Of a stretch of 64,000 nucleotides of DNA, positions 59,093-64,000 are shown piece by piece. The first letter of the stretch is position 1, and the number at the start of each line of letters is the position of its first letter. Source of the DNA: Silene conica (taxonomy: Eukaryota; Streptophyta; Magnoliopsida; Caryophyllales; Caryophyllaceae); NCBI GenBank assembly GCA_029255685.2, contig CM055315.2, forward strand, positions 45,861,705 through 45,925,704, written 5' to 3'. Under the pieces are notes generated by a model. That model was not told the DNA's origin, did no database searches, and saw only the letters and a program-made list of their open reading frames with translations. Position numbers and translations under genes: made by a program.

Positions 59093-60670
59093 TGATGCGT
59101 GTCTATTTTATGATGTTTTTCATCTATTTTTACACGCATTTGGTCGCTCATTTACTATGTTTTAGCCCTTATTTCCCAACAATCGTGTACTTTCGTATTT
59201 TTATGCACTTTTGCAGATTTATGCGGAAAATGAACGATTTAGCACCAAATTCATATCCTCCAGTCTTTTGCATAATTAAGGAATGATGGAAAGTCAACTG
59301 GAGTCTTTATTTAGGTACCAGAAGTCAAAGCAAAAAGAAAACCGAAGAATTCCTTGCGGAAGCGGTCGACCGACCAACTATACGGGTCGGCCGACCAGGC
59401 CTAAATTCTATAAAGTCCAAATCTTAAATAAAAGCCCAAGAATTCAACTAAGTCCGTAAAAGAGGTCGACCGACCCACCAGAGTGGTCGACCGGCCTCAG
59501 CGAAGCCCAGGAACAGTTTTCGGAAATAAATTAGAAGTAGGAGTCTTTTAGGAAACTCTAATCTCTTGTGCCCTATATAAGCTAATCTTGTAGTTAGGGT
59601 TTTGCATCCAGCATCGATGAGTATCTAGTTTTCATTGAATCTTCGCATAGGAAAGTTATATATCAAGTTCTATAATTCCCTCTTAGTTTAGTTTTGTAAT
59701 CTTTCGACAATTCCCAAGCATTCAATAAAGTTTGTTCCTTTCTGCCCTAATTCCGACTGTGGTAATTACTCTTTTAATTTAGCTTTATTATTGTTCTTAT
59801 TTTTATTACATCCACTTTAAGTTAGAATCTCAAGCCTCATTAATTCTTGCATGTTTAGATTATTCACTATGTTTACCATGTTTAAACCCGTTTTCATAAT
59901 CGTCTTAACAACCATGAGTAGCTAATTTTCATATGTTAGGATGTAGGGGATAATATGCATAGGTAGAATAAATTCCAAAACCGACTTGTAGCAGAACCAC
60001 GGTCGGCCGACTCAAATAGTGGGTCGGTCGACCGAGGCTGTGGTCGGCCGACTGGAATAGCTGGTCGGTCGACCACTCGCGTTTGTATCCTGTTTCGTCT
60101 TTCCTTGTTGGCTATAATACCCTACAATAAAACTGAAAGGAGACTTGTAGGATGTTAGTAATGACCTACCCAAGATTGAGAGATACGGGAAGGGCATTGG
60201 TTTACACCTTAAGACGGCTAGGTTACTTAAGACTGAAAGGTATGTGACCTAGGATTTAGGAATCACCCTTATTGTTGACACCCAATAATTGTGAGACCTA
60301 GGAACTAATAGCATAGGCCGAAAGGAGCTATTAGGTAGCATAGACCTAAAAAGATATGTTACACCCCCTTACGCGACTGCAATACATGTTGACTTTAGGA
60401 TTTATATTACCTTAGCTAATTATTACCCCAAACATCCTAGCATCCCTTTTTATTATATTTTATTCTCATCTTTTAATTCTTGTTTTATTTTTAATCTTTG
60501 CCTTTGATATAGTAATCAACCAATCAAACCCCCAAATTTGTTATCTTTAAACATTAACATTCAACAATAAACATTCCCCACCTCCTTGTGGTTCGACCCT
60601 GACTTTCACTATCTATTGTTAAAGTTAGGAATTATAAATTTATCTTTGGTACCCTCAACGACGGGCATCA
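59093..60670 (+). mobile_element. 3' LTR of gag-protease copy 2
   Basis: 1,578 bp, uninterrupted, the best single LTR of the family in the window. Motif pairs at 59364/59385 and 59464/59485, TATA box at 59574, quartet at 60001/60022/60042/60063. Confidence 0.92.
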
Positions 60671-60675
60671 TTATC

Positions 60676-60760
60676 CTGCAAAAAGTATGCATCAAGCTTT
60701 ACACAACTATACTAATGGCGGAAACATTAGTAGTTCAAACGTGTAAAATATAGTGCTTAA
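60676..60760 (-). mobile_element. remainder of the minus-strand copia internal region
   Basis: 85 bases between the TTATC duplication and the next LTR, presumably continuing 43496. Nothing else is seen in it. Confidence 0.5.
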
Positions 60761-61870
60761 TGTAACATCCCGATATTTCGGGCTTGGAAGTTTGAAGATT
60801 TTAAGTTCAATTTCGAAAATAATTTAATTTCGTAAATTCGTAATTTCATTTATTTAACTAATTAATTTATGTGGAAATATTTTAAAAGAGTTTTAAATCA
60901 TATTTTATTTAATTTCGTAAATTATGTCTTAGCAATTTAATTTTATGATCCGGAAAATTTATGTCATCTTAAGTTTATAGTGACCGTAAATCGGTAAATA
61001 TACCTTAGACCGTCTTAAAACTCGTCTCATGGGCCTAACTTGTGATTGGGTCCATTCCCTCATCTTTTCCTCACAAAAACCCTCTCACAAACCCTAACCT
61101 CCTCCTTCTCTCCTCATTTTTCAGATTTGAGATCATAAAACAATCTCCATTTGTATACATTTCACCTTCAATCTTAAAATGCTCATAAAACCTTCGCTTC
61201 TTATCCGTTTTGGACGATTTTTGCGCCCATCTTTTCCTTTTCTCGCCCTCCATCTTTCTAGGTAAGTTTTATACCAAAATCTTTCCGTCTTAACTTATGG
61301 CCGTGCCACTTTATGCACGTTTTTCGAGGCTAATACCGTTATTGGTGTTTCTAGTTGCGGGCTTGGTCGTTTGGAGTAGCTTGGAGGCGATTCTTGGTGA
61401 TTTGTGAAGCTAAAAGGTGACGATAATGAGAAAACTCGGCCTTTGTTTTAAATTAATTGGACATGTGAATTTTTGTTGTTTATGTGAAATTGATGTGGGT
61501 TTTATGTTTAATAGTTGGTTGGTAACTAGTATCCGTCACAATTTCATGTCATTCATCTCTTATTGTGGTTGTACTGCTGTTGTTATTGATAGTGTGGGTG
61601 TTAGTCATTGCGTAGTAGTTGCTATTGTTAATGCCAAATTGCTGAACTATTACTCCTAATGTTAATGTTCTGCCGCTATTATAATGTCTGTTGCTAATTA
61701 GTGTTTCTGTTAATGCATTGTAATTGTCGTCTGTTCTATGGCTACAAAGTCCTACTACTGCTGCTGGGTGTGAGGTTAATTAATTATTGTGGGTATGCTA
61801 TAATCGTGGATACCACATTGTTCCAAGTAATTGTTAATTAAATTCTATACGAGCTACTATGTGTAATCAT
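60761..61870 (+). mobile_element. LTR of a second gypsy element, left part
   Basis: Starts TGTAACATCCCGATATTTCG at a sharp boundary; CTTAA before it is the candidate target duplication. A block at about 61195-61266 matches 1236-1306 in the first gypsy LTR (TCTTATCCGTTTT, TCGCCCTCCATCTTTCTAGG). It is interrupted by a CACTA element at 61871 and its other end is outside the window. The frames here (for example 61417-61659) are not gene-like. Confidence 0.7.
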
Positions 61871-62038
61871 CACTACTACAGAAAGCCTTAAGGACATCGA
61901 ACTTTTATGGTCAAGGACATCGGATTAGCAACCGATGTAGAGTTCACTGATGTCCATTATGGGTATTAAGGACATCAGTTGTGCAACCGATGTCCATTTG
62001 ATAATGCACATCGGATGTTTAAAACGTCTGATGTCCAT
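61871..62038. mobile_element. left end of an outer CACTA transposon
   Basis: Begins CACTACTACAGAAAGCC, preceded by CAT as a possible 3-bp duplication. Subterminal repeats of the GGACATCGG / CCGATGTCC type occur at least five times in 168 bp. Another CACTA element interrupts it at 62039. Its right end is outside the window. Confidence 0.75.
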
Positions 62039-62059
62039 CACTAGTACAAAAATCCCCAA

Positions 62060-62480
62060 TTGCGTCAGTTCTAGGCGCCCTTTTGCGTCGGTTCTGGGTT
62101 GACGTATATCGGGGGGACGTTTATTGAAACGTCGGTTTTAAAAATGACGCAAAAGGTCCTTATTTGCGTCAGTTCTTAACTAAAAACCGACGCAAATACA
62201 TCACCAAATACATCAGTTCCTGTATCAGAACCGACACAAAAAGTGGCAGAACTGACGCAAATATAAACCCTTTTGCGTCAGTTGTTCAAGAACGGATGTA
62301 TTTGGTGCACCTTTTTGCGTCAGTTGTTGAACAACTGACGTATTTGATAAGCTATTTTAGTGTTATATGCGTCAGTTATGACTGGAACCGACTCTTTTGC
62401 TCTTATTTTTTGCGTCATTTCTTTTTAAAAACGATGTAATTACTGTTTACCATTTGCGTCATTTGTTTTAAGAACTGATG
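62060..62480. repeat. subterminal repeat array of the inner CACTA
   Basis: About a dozen copies of a motif close to TTGCGTCAGTT / AACTGACGCAA in both orientations, many as facing pairs. Confidence 0.8.
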
Positions 62481-62791
62481 CAAATTGTTTTTATATTTTT
62501 TAAAAAAAAATCGCTACCGAAATTTCGGCAACTCCTCCCTATAAAACTGATACCCAAAAACGCCAAAAATTTAAAACCACCTGCATTAAAATATCCAACT
62601 AAAGGACATTACATTTCATCCGATCAACGTTCCAAAAATACAATCCAAAGTACAAATAATCCCACAAACGTCTAAGTCACTAAGCTAATCTATACTAAAT
62701 ATTCTTTACACATCTAGTAAAGTTACATAAAACTATATATCAATCCAAACTCGATGCCACAAACCTAAAACAACGCAACGTCTCAACCGGA

Positions 62792-62854
62792 CATAGCAAG
62801 GTTTTCTGAGTCTTTTGTGTCCATCGCAACTGCTTTCTTCTCCTCTAAAGCCCT
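62792..62854 (-). pseudogene. possible captured terminal exon, unidentified
   Basis: An exon-like piece after an AG (62856-62855). It reads RALEEKKAVAMDTKDSENLA and reaches a TGA stop within a few codons. It is on the same strand as the two identified exons. I do not recognise the protein, and a chance frame is possible. Confidence 0.25.
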
Positions 62855-63193
62855 CTACTCTGGTAAGAAAAGGATGGAATTAGGTACAAGTAATTTGTAT
62901 TCCATATAAGAACAATAGTGTGTAACAATGAACAACCAGAAAATAAAGGCTACTAAGAAAAGGCAAAGCAAAGGAAAGAGGGAGAACAGATTGAAAAGAT
63001 TTAACAAAGAAGATTATAAGATCATGACTAAAAAGAAATGAGTAAAGAAACATTTAAAGTTCTCATTTTGTAAAAGTTGTCAGCTCAAATTTAAAGTAAA
63101 ACTTGAGAAATTTTAAAATCCACCAGATGTTGACAAAGGAGAAGGGTATTAAACCGCACTCAAGTTTAACTGTCTTCTAAACAAACCACTCAC

Positions 63194-63322
63194 CGGAATG
63201 AATTTATCATTGTATGGATCTCATATATCAGGATTTATCCCATTCAATATACCGTGAAATTTGTAAAGATGGGGAGCAATTACAGAGTTTCCAGTAACCT
63301 CCTTCGAATAAGTATTAGAAAC
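63194..63322 (-). pseudogene. SS3-like fragment: captured exon of starch synthase III
   Basis: A precise 43-codon exon with acceptor CCAG before 63322 and donor GTGAGT after 63194. It encodes VSNTYSKEVTGNSVIAPHLY followed by KFHGILNGINPDI, one stop codon, then DPYNDKFIP. The parent family has PDIWDP here, in the glucosyltransferase-5 domain of plastid soluble starch synthase III; the exon edges fit that gene. The Trp codon is now TGA. Only this exon of a protein of about 1,000 residues is present, so it is a dead fragment. It is close to the RPL11 piece, which belongs to an unrelated locus. Confidence 0.88.
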
Positions 63323-63431
63323 CTGGCAATACACAAAAAAAATAATCAAAAGAATCATCAACAGTCACATGAACCATAACATAACATTCAATCAGAAAAA
63401 AGATCATTTTTTATGGCTTACATCTCTTGTT

Positions 63432-63641
63432 TTAGTTTTTCCGGTTAGCTTTGCTCAAGATGACACCTTCATATTTGATTTGGAATCATTTCATGGCATC
63501 ATCCTTTGTCACTCTGTGTTGGATACCAACTCTGGCCTTGCACCTTCTGCGGCGACCAACACGGTACCCTGGCCTCTCCAGGACAACGAAAAAGTTCATC
63601 CCATAAATACCAGTAGAAGGATCATACCTACCCATTGAAAT
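63432..63641 (-). pseudogene. RPL11-like fragment: captured 3' exon of 60S ribosomal protein L11 (uL5)
   Basis: Encodes the last third of cytosolic RPL11: [46 protein letters not shown], a stop in place of Trp, then FQIKYEGVILSKAN and the terminal TAA at 63434-63432. The protein normally contacts 5S rRNA in the central protuberance of the large subunit. The fragment begins at about residue 115 of some 180, near a plausible exon edge; a likely intron remnant follows upstream. The conserved core is nearly unchanged apart from the TGG-to-TGA change, so capture is not very old. Confidence 0.92.
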
Positions 63642-64000
63642 ACAATCTTTAATATAAGATATTCATAAATACCAATCCAAAAAAGGCATAAATGTTATCA
63701 CGCGGGATTTCCTCTTACGCAGGCACAAAATTCCCAACATTAGTTATTAGAAAAGTTAATACAACAATATTCTAACTGAAATATATTAATAATAAATTCC
63801 AGGGAGATAACATCGGCCACGACACAGAAACATAACAGAGTTATCAAGGTTTTGAAGACTACCACTACCAGCACATTTCGCGGAAAATTTGCTGTAAATG
63901 GCGAGATTAGGCCAATACAAGTATACAACCTATACCACAACCAATACAAAGATTTAATACCCCATTATAGTACCATAAGGGATCTTGAAATTACTCACTA
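63642..64000. other. no gene recognised at the right edge
   Basis: Noncoding AT-rich sequence upstream (on the minus strand) of the RPL11 fragment, perhaps its intron. A 69-codon minus frame (63740-63949) is not gene-like. Confidence 0.4.

Larger units (their letters stand above)
43497..60670 (+). mobile_element. gag-protease-only gypsy element, copy 2, with nested copia
   Basis: Same family as 24406-38260. Flanked by TTATC (43492-43496 and 60671-60675). Each LTR totals 1,578 bp: the 5' LTR in two pieces (43497-44708 and 53694-54059), the 3' LTR at 59093-60670. They differ at about 16 sites (1.0%), so this copy looks younger than copy 1. tRNA-Asp primer site at 54065-54082. Its only coding is gag plus protease (54182-57058), broken (about three to four breaks). 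It has the same 2-kb noncoding 3' part without pol. Confidence 0.92.
62039..64000. mobile_element. inner CACTA transposon, left part, apparently carrying host exons
   Basis: Begins CACTAGTACAAAAATCC, with a subterminal array of TTGCGTCAGTT and its complement at about 62060-62480. From 62750 the character changes to gene-like pieces on the minus strand: a possible terminal exon (62792-62854), a starch synthase III exon (63194-63322) and an RPL11 exon (63432-63641). I find no right-hand CACTA end before 64000, so I infer that the pieces lie inside it. Confidence 0.7.

Noticed and set aside
63740-63949. 69-codon minus-strand frame near the right edge
   Set aside because: No similarity recognised, no splice context, AT-rich background.

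Overview
This window is plant intergenic DNA. It looks like an angiosperm, probably a eudicot: plant starch synthase III and ribosomal protein L11 exon fragments, plant-type Ty3/gypsy and Ty1/copia elements with tRNA-Asp and tRNA-Met primer sites, an L1-clade LINE with a DUF4283 ORF1, and CACTA transposons. I find no intact host gene. Nearly every base belongs to transposable elements inserted into one another, and the order of insertion can be read from target-site duplications (TSDs).

Layout. 1-3526: 3' end and long LTR of a gypsy element lying in the gag of a copia element (3527-5249, continuing 38906-41539). That copia is split by an L1 LINE on the minus strand (5250-38890). The LINE is split twice. 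At 8625-23656 it holds a three-LTR tandem gypsy array (LTR-body-LTR-body-LTR, TSD AACAT). At 24406-38260 it holds a gag-protease-only gypsy element (TSD CAGCT), whose 3' LTR is split by a 5.66 kb CACTA transposon (31371-37031, TSD TTT). 41540-43496: minus-strand copia fragment. It is interrupted by a second member of the gag-protease family (43497-60670, TSD TTATC), whose 5' LTR is itself split by a coding-poor copia element (44709-53688, TSD close to AGGAA). 60676-60760: rest of the minus-strand copia. 60761-61870: start of another gypsy LTR. 61871 and 62039 to the window end: two nested CACTA elements; the inner one appears to carry exon fragments of starch synthase III and RPL11.

Most notable signals. 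(1) The two gag-protease-only elements carry about 51 copies of a 12-bp inverted-repeat motif (GGTCG-RY-CGACC) in LTRs, gag and 3' noncoding DNA alike, arranged in pairs or quartets 20-21 bp apart. (2) The first gypsy LTR has ten hairpin units that share one 14-nt loop while their arms change together. (3) A stem-loop precedes the polypurine tract in gypsy and copia elements alike, and in two gypsy families this 3'-end module is present more than once. (4) The middle LTR of the tandem array is a mosaic of the two outer ones, as expected from unequal exchange. (5) Two unrelated host exons lie in one CACTA element.

All differences and ages were counted by eye without alignment software. Retroelement open frames are treated as fossils.
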